From Gerris lacustris (taxonomy: Eukaryota; Arthropoda; Insecta; Hemiptera; Gerridae), in the NCBI GenBank assembly GCA_951217055.1, contig OX578280.1, forward strand, positions 60,273,633-60,337,632: a DNA stretch of 64,000 bases, written 5' to 3'. Shown here one piece after another: positions 1-11,555 of the stretch. A program made the translations under genes and the position numbers. Positions within the stretch are counted from its first letter, which is position 1. Every line of letters begins with the position of its first letter. The notes under the pieces are model-generated. The model did no database searches. It was given only the letters and a program-made list of their open reading frames with translations, and had not been told where the DNA came from.

Positions 1-827
1 GCTAACGCCAATGTTCTTTGCCATGCACGTAATGTCTCCTCTGGTAAGCTGGACTCTACCAGTGGATACAATATAGCTGCATATTTTTCTTTTGTTACAC
101 CCAGTGATTCTAAAGCCCTTAGCTGCGTCTCTAACCTATCGTACAGCTGTGCAAGCGATAACTTAACTTTAGAATTACTTAAAACTAGGTTTAACAACTC
201 TCGAACATAGACCTCAATCAAAAGGTCTTCCGTCCCATACCTAGATTTAAGGCTATCTAGAGCCTTATCGTAATTTTCTGAAGTTGGAGGGTAAGTTTCC
301 AATAATTCTCTAGCTCTAGACCCGTCTTTAAAAGATTGCAATAAATATTGGAATTTTTGCTCCCCCGTCAACTCACTTTCTAAATGAATTGACCTAAATC
401 CACTCCAAAATTCTAACCAATTTTTCACCTCAAGATCGTACTTTTTAAGTTCGATTGGAGGAAGTTTTACTCTACGAGAGATAAGGGAGCCAGAGCCTTT
501 TTGAAGTACCATAGATGTCTTTGCCCACTCAAGTATTTTCTTAATTTTAATAATGCATTCAAAATACTTAGCCTCGTATTCTACGTCTATTTCCTTTTCA
601 ATCTCCTCCTCAGGTATATCTTTATCCATCATGAGGTTGATAAGCTGGGTCTGCAAGGCGTCTAATTCTTTGAACCTCTTTTCTAGCCATTCTAACTGTG
701 ATTCTAGAATTACGCACGATGGAACTGCAGCCTTTAACTCCTCTTCGATTTTGTTAAATATTTTAGTGAAGTTCGCTCGAGCAATCTTCCTCGCTTTCTT
801 AGTTTTTTCCATGTTCACGGTCGCCAT
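1..827 (-). CDS. BEL/Pao LTR-retrotransposon Gag N-terminus (DUF1759-type), partial
   Basis: Reading right to left from the ATG at 825-827, the frame stays open for 275 codons to the left edge, so the polyprotein continues outside the window. The first ~150 residues are charged and helical. They are followed by KLPPIELKKYDLEV, then NWLEFWSGFRSIH and GEQKFQYLLQSFKDGSRARE. This is the typical DUF1759 pattern of BEL/Pao Gag: a proline-containing lead, W..FW..F, then the K..YL...L.G.A block. The protein would package element RNA and precede protease, RT, RNase H and integrase, none of which is visible here. The LTR and primer-binding site should lie just right of 827, but I could not define them; recognisable repeat C starts near 1006. 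The absence of stops or frameshifts over 825 bases suggests a fairly young copy. Confidence 0.85.
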   Translation of the reverse strand, partial: MATVNMEKTKKARKIARANFTKIFNKIEEELKAAVPSCVILESQLEWLEKRFKELDALQTQLINLMMDKDIPEEEIEKEIDVEYEAKYFECIIKIKKILEWAKTSMVLQKGSGSLISRRVKLPPIELKKYDLEVKNWLEFWSGFRSIHLESELTGEQKFQYLLQSFKDGSRARELLETYPPTSENYDKALDSLKSRYGTEDLLIEVYVRELLNLVLSNSKVKLSLAQLYDRLETQLRALESLGVTKEKYAAILYPLVESSLPEETLRAWQRTLAL

Positions 828-1005
828 AAATGTAAAAACAACTCAATTGAACTATAAGTTCTTACACTTAAAATACTTAAATTATTTTTACTCAAAAAAA
901 AAATGAAACTCTTTTCTTCGAATCTTAAACGAGTCTGCCTCTATTTTCTTTGACACAAAACCAATAATCAAAATATAAACATTAAAAAACCATGGCAACA
1001 TCTAA

Positions 1006-1660
1006 CAACGGCATTTTGCATTGCTCGTGTGGTTTTACACGACTCTTGCAACTTTTGCAAACTCCACACTCGCATGCAAAATGCTACTTTCCGCACTCGA
1101 CGCGTAATGTACTATTATCTACGATTGATACGAAATGTAAACATTGTATCTCTGTTTAGATGCGTAGAAAGTGATTCTTTACGTACTTGTATTCATTGCG
1201 CATGTACGTTTCATAATTCCTCTTTTTTTCCGCCCGGAAGTAGTAGTGCGGTGAAAAAGAAGAATTCTTCACCTTAACGCACGGTTAGCGAGTTTGTTTA
1301 CATTTAACAAAACTAATTTGCTGTTTCTTTAATTAAAGTAACTGTTTATATCGAGTTTTTAGGGAGTTGTCTCTCGAAATAATTGATTCGGCACAAAATA
1401 CAACTTATGAATGAATGTCATCTATATCAAAAGAGAAATACGAATTTACATACAGGAAGTTTATTAATTTTTTTTCTGTATTCATTATTAAAATTCAACA
1501 ATCGTAAATAAAGTACGGTACGCAACTCGTGCAAATTCTGCATTTTGCTTTGCTCGTGTGGTTTTACTTCCTCGCTGTCGCTCGGGTGCAAACTCTACAC
1601 TCGCATGCAAAATGCTACTTTCCGCACTAGACGCGTAATGTACTATATTTTCTGCTGGGT
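1006..1660 (+). repeat. Repeat C copy 1: partial unit followed by a fuller unit
   Basis: The stretch 1115-1660 matches 31163-31742 along its length, including the block around ACTTTCCGCACTCGACGCG. The piece at 1006-1110 repeats the right-hand end of the same unit, so the order is right-end, body, right-end. The body is bounded by short inverted sequences near 1113 (TTATCTACGATTG) and near 1499 (CAATCGTA). Inside, the frame matching the short open frame of the 31-kb copy has a stop but reads further, through KYEFTYRKFINFF. That resembles the start of the N-terminal core-binding domain of tyrosine-recombinase-like proteins. The large palindrome seen in the other copy is degenerate here (about 1209-1275). 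Confidence 0.6.
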
Positions 1661-1907
1661 TTATTTGCTTTTTATATCTTTAGGTTATTACTGACCTAGG
1701 TGCCGCGAGTATTTATAATTTGCCATTTTGCCAACTTTTTGAATTATACATAGAACAATAAAATTGTACCTGTAATTTTTTTATTTATTTACCTGTCCGT
1801 TGTAATAGGATTCGATATAATCAGAGTCATCTTTACTTAAAATGCTATAAATTATGTCTAAAATTTCCTTTAATGTTTCAAAATAATTAAAATGTAAAAA
1901 TAATAGA

Positions 1908-2475
1908 CTGCCAATTAGTGTGGCACATAGCTTCCTCGCATCCTATCATGTACTTTATTCTTATATTAAAATTATTGTTATATTACTTTATTGTTATATT
2001 TTTATCGTGTAAAAACTATTAATAGTTTTAGCGATCTTTAACACTTCATAGTGGTGTCGCTGTTGGTTTTACTAAAAAAAAATGTTTGTCTCATTGAATA
2101 GATGAAGTTAGAAATTTTTCCCGACCTAAAATACCAATTTTAAATCTGAAGTTCACGTTTACGCGATCGTTGCTCTTAAACGCTTGGACGGATAACGTTG
2201 TCCAACGATCTCGTCCTGGGCAATGGTAAAATGAACATTTCTACCAAATTTCATCCAAATCTATCGACATTTACTCATGTTATCGTCACACGTTTCATAA
2301 TTTGTGGACACACAGACCGACAGACAGACAGACAGACCGACAGACAGACACGAGACCAAAAATGTTCCCTGATGTCTGAAACGGATTTCTGTCTTGGAAT
2401 TTTTGAAATCGGAGGCATAAAAGTTTCTCGTTCACAAAAGTGAACACAATGCTTCCGTTACCTTCGGTAAGCTCG
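1908..2475 (-). mobile_element. TE1 copy (minus) with a TE2 segment in its middle
   Basis: The left end (1908-1960) carries the TE1 3'-end sequence containing TGTGGCACATAGCTTCC. The right end (about 2345-2475) carries the TE1 5' end, finishing CTTCGGTAAGCTCG. Between them (about 1990-2345) lies TE2 sequence in plus orientation, shared with 39.8, 52.7 and 62.6 kb and ending in a GACA/GACC tract at 2322-2350. The switch from TE2 to TE1 falls in this tract, and TE1 has its own GTCT tract at the equivalent place. Confidence 0.65.
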
Positions 2476-4159
2476 AAAGCAATATATAAATTAAGTTTAT
2501 GAACCCTTCTTATATTTTATGACGATTTTTGTGTTGATGAATTTTGTAGGTGTGAGTTATAAATAAATATATTAATAAATTAAATTAAAAAAAAAAATTA
2601 AAAAAATGTTAAATGTGTCTGTTTTTAAATTTAAAAATTACAAGATAAAATGAACTTTTTATATATTACGTTTTTAAATTTTCTATTGAATCATATGTAT
2701 GTTGATAATATAATTGCCATGTTATAATAAAATATAATGTTAGTGGAAAAAATTATGTAGTTCCGAATTTATTTACTTCACATAAGTGAAAACCATCTAG
2801 AATCTAGAGAGCTGATCTTAAACCTATAAAAGCACAAATCTTTGTACAACGGATCTCGCCAACACCGAATCTAAACCATGCCATCGATAAATTGAATAAT
2901 ATAAATAATATAATCGATAAATAATATAATCGATATATTTCCTGTTTTGCTGTCATTCAATGTTTATCTTTTATTTATAAAAATCTCAGAGATAAATATC
3001 ACAAATTGGAAACCCGTCAAAATGAAGATTGTAATATTGGATATGGCAAAACAAATAAAATAACATGCGGATTTTTTCCGAACTAACTTTCCACACTGCA
3101 AAATCTGCTTAAAACCAATTAATTCTGCTAAAAGATGGCTAAAAGTATTAAAATAATGCATTGTCATCGTGTTCTGAGCTATGCTAAAAGTTTCAAATGT
3201 CTAGCTATTCGGGAAGTTAGTTAGAAATCGATTGCCAGATTTGTACCGGACAAACAAACAAACAAACAAACAAACAAAAAACCAAGTTAATAAAAACGTA
3301 GTAAAAAATTGGAGAGTAGTTGCTTTTACCAAGCGTTTTTCACAAATAACTTAATATTTAAATTTGTAGATTATTTGACGCTCTCACATAGAGATAGCTT
3401 TTTTTTAATCTTTTAAATGTCTCAAGATGAATGACTTTATAAGTATGTAATAGTTAATTTTACTAGCTTTTAGCTTTATATTGTTGTTATTAACAGACGA
3501 GATGAACTATTGATATTATAGAAGTATCATCGTTCAACTAAAGCATATTTAAGATTTATTAATGTATGTTAATTAATAACCAATGTATCTTAACAATATG
3601 ACGTAATTGTATTATTACTCACTCCTACAATATCCATCGACAAAAAAATCGTCAATAACTAAAAATCTATGTCAGAATAATTATAAATATAAATAATGAA
3701 AACTAAAAATACAATATAAGACACAATACAATATAAGACATTCCATATTACGAGTATGATGCATTAATTCCGGTACGGCCCCAGGGTTTAATTCTTTAGG
3801 TCCAAGTAATGTAAATTTAATTTTATTCTTGAATATAAAATTTACATAATTTACAAATAATTTTAGAGGTCACAGTTTGTAACTTTTTTCTCTAACTTAA
3901 TTTCTACATTTGTCATTACAATACATAATATACAGCATACTGTTTAATAGGAGAAAATAATAAAAAAAACCTATTTCTAAATTTGTGGGGGTGGAGTAGT
4001 GGTAGTATACATTTTTTGTTTATTCATGCGACTGTTCACTCTGTGTTTAGCGTGAATCTATTTGAGATTTTATCATGAAAGAAGTTATTTTAATAGAAAA
4101 TTTAAAGTTTTGTGGTTTGTTGGTGCAACATTTGTTTTGATTTGGACAACTAGGTTATT
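2476..4159. other. AT-rich stretch without a recognisable gene
   Basis: I see no credible coding sequence. There is a (CAAA)n microsatellite at about 3249-3278, a small ATCGATAAAT-type duplication near 2910-2935, and several A/T runs. The short open frame at 2964-3167 has no recognisable motif. Confidence 0.6.
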
Positions 4160-5790
4160 TATTAGACTATTTGTGTGACCTTCGCAATTAGAAAAAAAGA
4201 TTCTACAGAGTTTATTAAATATTGTTGAATATATTCAATCCCGGCTAGTTCATGTAGTTCAGTGATCTTGGTATATCTAGGCGAATTCGTAGCAAGTCGT
4301 ACAAATTTATTTGTAGCTTTTTTAAGTTTGTGTTCGAAGTAAAACTCCAAGCAGAGCTAGCATATATAACAAAATCGAATAGCTACTTTATAAATTATTA
4401 ATTTATTTTGTGACGAAAGTTTCGAATCCCTCGATAAAATAGGGAAAATAACTCTAATTAGTTTTTTACACTTGCCGATTAAAAAGCTGAATGTGTGTTG
4501 TGAAAGTAAGTTTTCCATCTAAAAATACTCTTAAGTACTTTACTGAATTGTACCACGGTAGAACTAGGCTGTCGACAGTTATATTACCACAGATTTTTGG
4601 GCGTCTCTTCGAGAAAAGGATGGCTTCGAATTTTTTATTATTAAGCTTTAATATCCAGTGTAAAATGTAACTTCGGATTTTTGCTAGGGCTTTATTTAGT
4701 CTTGTTACTATAGTGTCAGTTCTCCGAGAGGAAGTATATAACGCTACGTCATCAGCAAATATTGGCAGGTTTACTTGTGCGAGACGTGGGATGTCACTAG
4801 TATTATATACAGTAAAGTACGGGTCCAAGGATAGAACCTTGGGGTACCCCTGCAAGTAGATTCATCTTGTTTGACTGGCACTTATTTTTATTTGTACTTG
4901 AAATTTTCCTTGTGTGTTTTGTACTTAAATTTTCCTTGTGCCAGATGGTATCAAAAGCCTTTTCTAAATCTACTAGTACTAAGCCGGTATGTTTTCTATG
5001 ATTAAAGTTTACAGTAATATGATGGACGAGCCTAGACAGCTGGCCTTGGGTTGAATGTCCACTTCTGAAGCCAAATTGTTCAATCGGAAGTATACTTTTT
5101 ATACTTGCGATTTTGGAGATTCTAGCTTGTATTACTTTTTCGAAAATTTTACTTAAACCATTTAGCAAACTTATTGGGTGATAGTGTGATAGTTTTTAGG
5201 GTTTTGAGGATCTTTTTCAGGTTTAGAAAAACTATTATTTTTGCTGTTTTCCAGCGTGTGGGAAAATATCCAGTTATTAACATTTTATTGTATAAATAAG
5301 TCAGGTAAACTATCGCTTTCTTAGGGAGTTGTTCCAACATTGAATTTGTGATACCATCTGGTCCAGGGGACTTGCGTGATTTTCTTGTTCTAATTATTCG
5401 TTTGATCTCAGTTGGTGAGGTTAGACGAATATCGGAATTGGTAGCTGGTATAGTTTTAAATTAACTGTCGACAAAGCGAGAGACTGACAGACTGTGATGA
5501 TTGGAAGCTAGATTATTTTTTTGAGAGTGTACACTGTACACTTGCAAAGTTCTGGGCTAATATATTTGCTTTTTCAAGATTTGTGTAAATATATTGATCG
5601 TTTATCAGGAAAGGAGATTCAGCTTGTGGTTTCTGTTTAAAGTATTTAACTTTCCAGAATGATGTGTTTGCCGGTTTAAGTTTGGCTAAAAATGTTTGGC
5701 ACCGGTTGTTTGAGTTATAACTTAGAAGTTTTTTAAGTGTTTTGTAAAAAATTTGTTGTACGTATTAAAAAGGGAGTGTTTATATATATT
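4160..5790 (-). pseudogene. Decayed Jockey-clade LINE reverse transcriptase
   Basis: In the minus direction the translation, across several frames, gives RT landmarks in the right order. Near 5700-5500 is the linker (SFWKVKYFKQK, then LEKANILAQNF). Near 5460-5340 is SPTEIKRIIR and SRKSPGPDGI, then LPKKAIVYLTYLYNKML. At 5168-4803 come EQFGFRSGHST, DLEKAFDTIWH and AGVPQGSILGP. At 4855-4466 comes FADDVALYTS, followed by the thumb pattern SVKYLRVFLDGKLTF. The C-terminal tail (RLATNSPRYTKITELHELAGI) lies at 4350-4162. The catalytic aspartates are visible, but at least three frame changes break the frame. A palm insertion (STKHTRKISSTNKNK) replaces the region before the VPQG motif. No EN domain, ORF1 or poly(A) end was found. 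The family matches the intact element at 56-60 kb only at clade level. Confidence 0.85.
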
Positions 5791-8362
5791 TGCCATATTT
5801 GTGTACATTACTATACTGTGTACCATACCATTATTTTTCACATGCGCAAAAACTAATATATAGTATTTTTAAATATGGTATTAATCTTTAAAAGTACTCA
5901 TTCGATATTTAAGAAATTTGGATGGTTTGTTGAAAGTAGCTCACGGATTCCACTTATTGCACACATTGCTAAATTGATAATTTTATTCATGTAGAAACAA
6001 AATGTTGACTTATTTAATAGATTGGGGGGAAAAAATGTATAAGTAATAAGTAAAATTGTAAGTAATAAATAAATAATTTGTATTGTAATAAGTAAAATCT
6101 ATTATCACCATTAAAGTACGTGATAGGAAGAAGAATGAAAAAATTATATTCAATCTAATTTCTTATAAAATAAATGTTATATGAATTAAATATATGAATA
6201 GAAAAAGGTTTATTGAGATTTTGGGGGAATTTTCCATTTATCATTTAACAAAATTCCAATTTATAGTAATAATTTATTTTTTCTAATGTTTTTTCTCCAT
6301 TTTGTGGTATGATACCTTTATCTTCTTTCTATAGATGCTAGACTTGGATAGAGTGAATAGTTTACGATTTTTACGTGATGGGATAAAAGAGCACGGTTTA
6401 CTGCCCCCATATATCTTCCAACTTCCTACAACTTTAATCTTTCCTTTTCCTATATAAAGAAATCACTTGCCTGGGTTAAAACAACATTTCTTAAGAAATA
6501 AAAAGCAAAAAAGTTTTATTTTACAACCGAGCAAAACTTCAAAGAAAAGTCCTGGAATCTGTGAAAGAAATACATTTGGGTTGTAAAGAAAACAGTTTTG
6601 TAACAAATAAATGTATCAATAAAGGTTGGGTGTTAAAACTATAAAAGATTCAAGAGATGCATTGTTTAAAGAAAAGGTTTTTTTGTTTTTTGTAAGTGAC
6701 AGAAGGAAGAAAAACTATTAAAGTTATAACTCTTAGAGGGTCTAGTTTTTACAACTTATATTGTGAGGAAGAAAAGGATACTCAGACGCAGTTTTTTTTA
6801 CCATTTTCTTATTTTCTTATCGGTGGTTTTATATGACCTAAGTATACTCTTGGTTTATGAAAAAGAAAATTACTGTTTTTCTCAGCAATTGTCTTAATCG
6901 ATGGAGCAAGACGCATGTATTCTTGGGACTGCTCTGAAAAGAAAACGAGCCTTTACCGACAAATCTAACCCTTTTTTTCTCTCTTCTCCCCCCCCCCCCC
7001 CCTTAAGAATCGAGCCTATTTCAGCAGGATGTAGTCGGGTTAGTGAAGCACGTTTCAAATTCTCTTAGATACTGTAACAAGCCCCAAAGTCCTAGAGGGC
7101 TATAAAACTGTCTCCTTCTGTGAGAAAGTATCAAAAACTCTCTATAGGAATGCCTTTTGGCCTAACGTTTTGTATCTTTTGTTATACGTAGCAGCACAAA
7201 GTGTTTAGCTAAACACATTTAACTTTTGATTTAGCACGTTTAGTGACATATGATTTATTGTTACGACTTTTTACTTTGTAGAAAACTTCATATAACTAAA
7301 TCATTTCAAAGTTCGCCTTTTAAACATATTATTTTCATGTAGCATTAGCTTTTACGTAAGAAAATTAATTTCACGATGAAATTATTGCTCTTTTAAAGCA
7401 GAGTTTAGGCAATACACTCCTTTTAACTTTAAAAATCAACTGATGAACTTTTAAAATAAACTAATTTATAGCTGCTATTATGTTTAATAATATTGCAATA
7501 ACCATTAATAAAACTGTTATAAGATTGGGGGGGGGGGGGGATGTGAACTACATAAAATATATACTTATGTCTAACTTAGTTTTGCCTAAACATTTTTATT
7601 TAGTCTTGGTTAAACACCAACTTCACTAAAATTTGACGGCTTAAAACTCGTATAATTTAATGTCTCGTAATATTTTTAATGTCAGAGTAATTTATAAGTT
7701 AATTTCGATGCTTAAAAATTTTGTTTCAGCTCTTAATACATTTTTACCTTCTGAGACACTTTTTTCTTTTCTCCTGAAAAACAATTTATTATCTTTTTTT
7801 GATATAATTTAGCATTCTACTTTGAAACAGTTTGGAGCCCCCTTAATTTAATTTACTATCAAGAAAAGTTTATTACATATCTAGTTGAGATATAATTTAG
7901 ACGGGCTGCTAAGAATTGTATTTTTATAAGATGATTTTTCATATCATCTTATGCAACAATTTTGTATCCTTCAATAAAATTAGATACTAGAAAATGTATT
8001 ATTTAAATTCCAATGAGTTGTGCGCACAAATATTATGTGTTCTAGAGGATAAAGAAAATCCATGTTTCAGGCTTTTAATTAACTTCACATGTTTTTCCGG
8101 GACAAATATTGTCACTTAGAATCAACCTACTTCCCGACTGACTACTAAGAAAGCCGAAACTTGCACAGATTATGTATTTACAATGTCAATACAATAATCT
8201 GTCGTTAGTTTTAAAAAATGGTTTATATTAGCCAATAAATCACGAAATTTCTGATAATTTTGGCTGTAAAATTCAAACAAAATAGTAAACGACGACAATC
8301 AGTGACAGGTAAGTGAGGTTATTTCTGTTTAAATTATTTAATTTTCAACGTCAAATATTATT
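5791..8362. other. AT-rich stretch without a recognisable gene
   Basis: No protein motif or long repeat was identified. It holds a C15 run at 6988-7002, a G14 run at 7527-7540 and many A/T homopolymers. Confidence 0.55.
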
Positions 8363-8930
8363 GGGTAGAGCTTACCAAAGATAGTAATGGAAGCATTGAG
8401 ATTGAAGTCCTTATTCCTAATTCAAAGCAATTTTGAATTGAACTCGTAATTAAAAAATTCTTTGACAAAAATCTTTTTCTGAAATCAGGGAACATTTTTA
8501 GCCTAGTGTCAGTCATTCGGTGTATAAGTCAGGTAAACTCTTCTGCGAACCACACTGACCACTCATCTCATTTGGATAAAACCACTCATCTCATTTCGAT
8601 GAAACTACTCATCTCATTTGGATGAAACCACTCATCTCATTTCGATGAAACCACTCATCTCATTTCGATGAAACCACTCATCTCATTTTGATGAAACCAC
8701 TCATCTCATTTCGATGAAACCACTCATCTCATTTCGATGAAACCACTCATCTTATTTGGATAAAACCACTCATCTCATTTGGATAAAACCACTCATCTCA
8801 TTTGGATGAAACCACTCATCTCATTTGGATAAAACCACTCATCTCATTTGGACGAAACCACTCATCTCATTTGGATGAATTATATGGTAGGTCATAATTA
8901 GCCCAATGTTGGTTGCTTGGTACCTGGATT
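8363..8930 (+). mobile_element. TE1 copy expanded by an internal minisatellite
   Basis: The start (TAGAGCTTACCAAAGATAGT near 8367) matches the TE1 5' end, and 8480-8520 retains the CAGGGAACATTTTTAG block. After the minisatellite, 8870-8925 resumes with TE1 sequence (GGTAGGTCATAATTAGCCCA). The rest of the TE1 3' half is missing. Confidence 0.6.
8556..8879 (+). repeat. 23-bp minisatellite, about 14 units
   Basis: The unit is ACCACTCATCTCATTT followed by a variable GGATAAA, GGATGAA or CGATGAA. Units are in phase without length change; the main polymorphisms are G/C and A/G in the last seven bases, with one CTTATT variant. The unit resembles the TE1 sentence around ACTCGTCCGATTTTAATGAA and ATTTGGATGG that should lie exactly here. 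Confidence 0.9.
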
Positions 8931-9826
8931 TAGATCATTCAGGTTTCCTTCACTTTCATCTCTTGAAAAAACCATCATTTGTCTGCTATGAATTCTTCAA
9001 GTAATGATAAATTTGATCCGATATTAATGTTTCTCTTTTTTATAAAGTTACAGAAGCTCTTCAGGGTTGTTGGATAAAATCTATGAACTTGCAGGATGAC
9101 TATATGAAAAATAAAATATAATATGAGGCGTAGAATTATTATTTTGTACCTTTGGTTAAAAACATATATAGTCCCCCCACTCGCTCGACACGGCCTTTAT
9201 CATTTAAATTTCCCCACTGACTTAAATTACTCTGATTCAACCCGTTGCTATATTCTAATTTTGCTTCGCTTATTCCCAGTTGTGTATTTTTAAATTATGA
9301 AATGTTGAAGCATTTCCAATGCTTCTTGATTCTTGGATCCAGATATTTTTTCTTATTCCAAACCGAGAAGATAATCAGATTTACCGTAAAAACCCCGATT
9401 CCAATCCATTTCCAATTTCTCACTCTTTCTCCTCCCGACTGTACCCGGTCATACCCGAGCGAATCCTCGACGCATTCTCCCTGGACTCGTTCCAATATTT
9501 AATTTTTTTTATTTTTACAATCCATCTAAATGTAATTCTGAGGTTTTTTTTTTAGTGGAAAAGCAATATTTTCTATTTTAAAATGGTTTTCCAATAATAT
9601 TATATGTTGAAACATGACATTTATTCAATCGATTTTTTTTTTAAATACCGCATTTCTTTATTTTTTCCTATAAATATATTTCGAGGTAAATACAATGGTT
9701 GAGGAGAATCCTGTTCTTATGGAGATATAAATAATGTAGCGACTAGACGTTATAAAGGCGATAAATTTTATACTGAACAAATGAGAACAATTTGCACTTC
9801 CCCACTTTATTACAAAAAGAAAGTAT
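8931..9826. other. Intergenic stretch, nothing firmly recognised
   Basis: 9295-9502 is locally richer in CpG and open in several frames on both strands, but no domain could be named. The rest is AT-rich. Confidence 0.4.
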
Positions 9827-9827
9827 T

Positions 9828-10100
9828 TCTTACTTTCTCATATGCGTAGTATCGTATATAGAGAGAATCATGGTGCAAAATTTAGATTTTGGTGGATTTG
9901 CACATTTTAAGATCCCCTGAGCCCAAAAATAATGTCTGTCTGTCGTCTGGGCAGATGTGTGGAGCCTACTGATTTTGATAAATTTTGGAAATAATGTTCA
10001 AAAAATCTTTCCCCGAGATGAAGTAAAAAATGTTTGTGATTTGTCTTAAAAGATAAATAAATTTCAACGGATTTACCCGCTTCGGGTATGCCTCAAGCCT
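9828..10100 (+). mobile_element. TE3 5' part
   Basis: It begins with a variant of the TE3 terminus (ACTTTCTCATATGCGTAG) and continues with GATTTTGGTGGATTTGCACA and the GTCTGTCTGTCG tract. It then has the GGAGCCTACTGATTTTGATA block and CCCCGAGATGAAG. Close relatives are at 23.69, 41.93 and 53.6 kb. The 84-bp array begins about 50 bases after the recognisable part. Confidence 0.65.
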
Positions 10101-10148
10101 GGTGATTATTTCTCACATTTTGCCAGTTATTCAAGTATTTTTAGGCAT

Positions 10149-11555
10149 GATTATTAATTTGAAACCTCCCTCATTATGTAGATTATTATCAAAAGTGTTG
10201 TTAAGGAGATATGCGCTCAGCAATCAACATGATCAAAAGTGTTTTAGGTAGATATTCTCTCATTAATCTACACTACATGATTCTATAAATTTGAAACTCC
10301 CCTCGTCAAGTAGATAATTATCAAAAGTGTTTTTAGGGAGATATGCGCTCAGCAATCAACATAATTGTGTCACTTTGAAACCTCCCTTATCGGGATGATA
10401 AGTATCCAGAGTGTTGTTAGGGAGATATTCGCTCAGCAATCATCATGATTCTGTAACTATGAAACCTCCCTTATCATGATGATGAGTATCCAGAGTGTTG
10501 TTAGGGAGATATTCGCTCAGCAATCATCATGATTCTGTAACTATGAAACCTCCCTTATCAGGATGATAAGTATCCAGAGTGTTGTTAGGGAGATATGCTC
10601 TCAGCAATCATCATGATTCTGTAATTATGAAACCTCTCTTATCAGGATGATGAGTATCCAGAGTGTTGTTAGGGAGATATTTGCTCAGCAATCATCATGA
10701 TTCTGTAACTATGAAACCTCCCTTATCAGGTTGATAAGTATCCAGATTGTTGCTAGGGAGATAGGCGCTCAGCAATCATCATGATTCTGTAACTATGAAA
10801 CCTCCATTATCAGGTTGATTAGTATCCAGATTGTTGTTAGGGAGATATGCGCTCAGCAAACATCATGATTCTGTAACTATGAAACCTCCCTTATCAGGTT
10901 GATAAGTATCCAGATTGTTGCTAGGGAGATAGGCGCTCAGCAATCATCATGATTCTGTAACTATGAAACCTCCATTATCAGGTTGATAAGTATCCAGATT
11001 GTTGTTAGGGAGATATGCGCTCAGCAAACATCATGATTCTGTAACTATGAAACCTCCCTTATCAGGTTGATAAGTATCCAGAGTGTTGTTAGGGAGATAT
11101 GCGCTCAGCAATCATCATGATTCTGTAACTATAAAACCTCCCTTATCAGGTTGATTAGTATCCAGATTGTTGTTAGGGAGATATGCTCTTCGCAGTCATC
11201 ATGATTCTGTAACTATGAAACCTCCCTTATCAGGTTGATAAGTATCCAGAGTGTTGTTAGGGAGATATGCGCTCAGCAAACATCATGATTCTGTAACTAT
11301 GAAACCTCCATTATCAGGTTGATAAGTATCCAGATTGTTGTTAGGGAGATATGCTCTTCGCAGTCATCATGATTCTGTAACTATGAAACCTCACTTATCA
11401 GGTTGATAAGTATCCAGAGTGTTGTTAGGGAGATATGCGCTCAGCAAACATCATGATTCTGTAACTACGAAACCTCCCTTATGTAGTTTATAAGTATTAA
11501 GGGTGATATTAAGGAAATACGTGCTTAGGTATCAACATGATTCTTTTAATTTCAT
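10149..11555 (+). repeat. 84-bp tandem array (~17 units) with 168-bp higher-order units
   Basis: The unit contains CATGATTCTGTAACTATGAA, ACCTCCCTTATCAGG, AAGTATCCAGAGTGTTG and TTAGGGAGATATGCGCTCAG. Successive GATTCTG starts at 10447, 10531 and 10615 are exactly 84 apart. Central units are nearly identical, while the first two or three (10149-10400) and the last (from about 11480) are diverged. From about 10735 the variants alternate (AGGCGCTCAGCAATC with ATGCGCTCAGCAAAC; later ATGCTCTTCGCAGTC), giving a 168-bp period. The unit contains stops and is not coding. Confidence 0.93.

Noticed and set aside
1029..1277. Cysteine-rich 82-residue protein
   Set aside because: Lies wholly in repeat C; cysteines come from repeated GTGTGG/TTGCA words; not kept in the other copy.
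6988..7540. C15 and G14 runs as paired G-quadruplex or structural signal
   Set aside because: Simple homopolymers; similar runs at 22729, 28668, 31894 and 49062 show they are a general feature of this DNA, and run lengths may be assembly-sensitive.
10149..11555. CRISPR array
   Set aside because: Units are contiguous with no unique spacers, and the context is eukaryotic.
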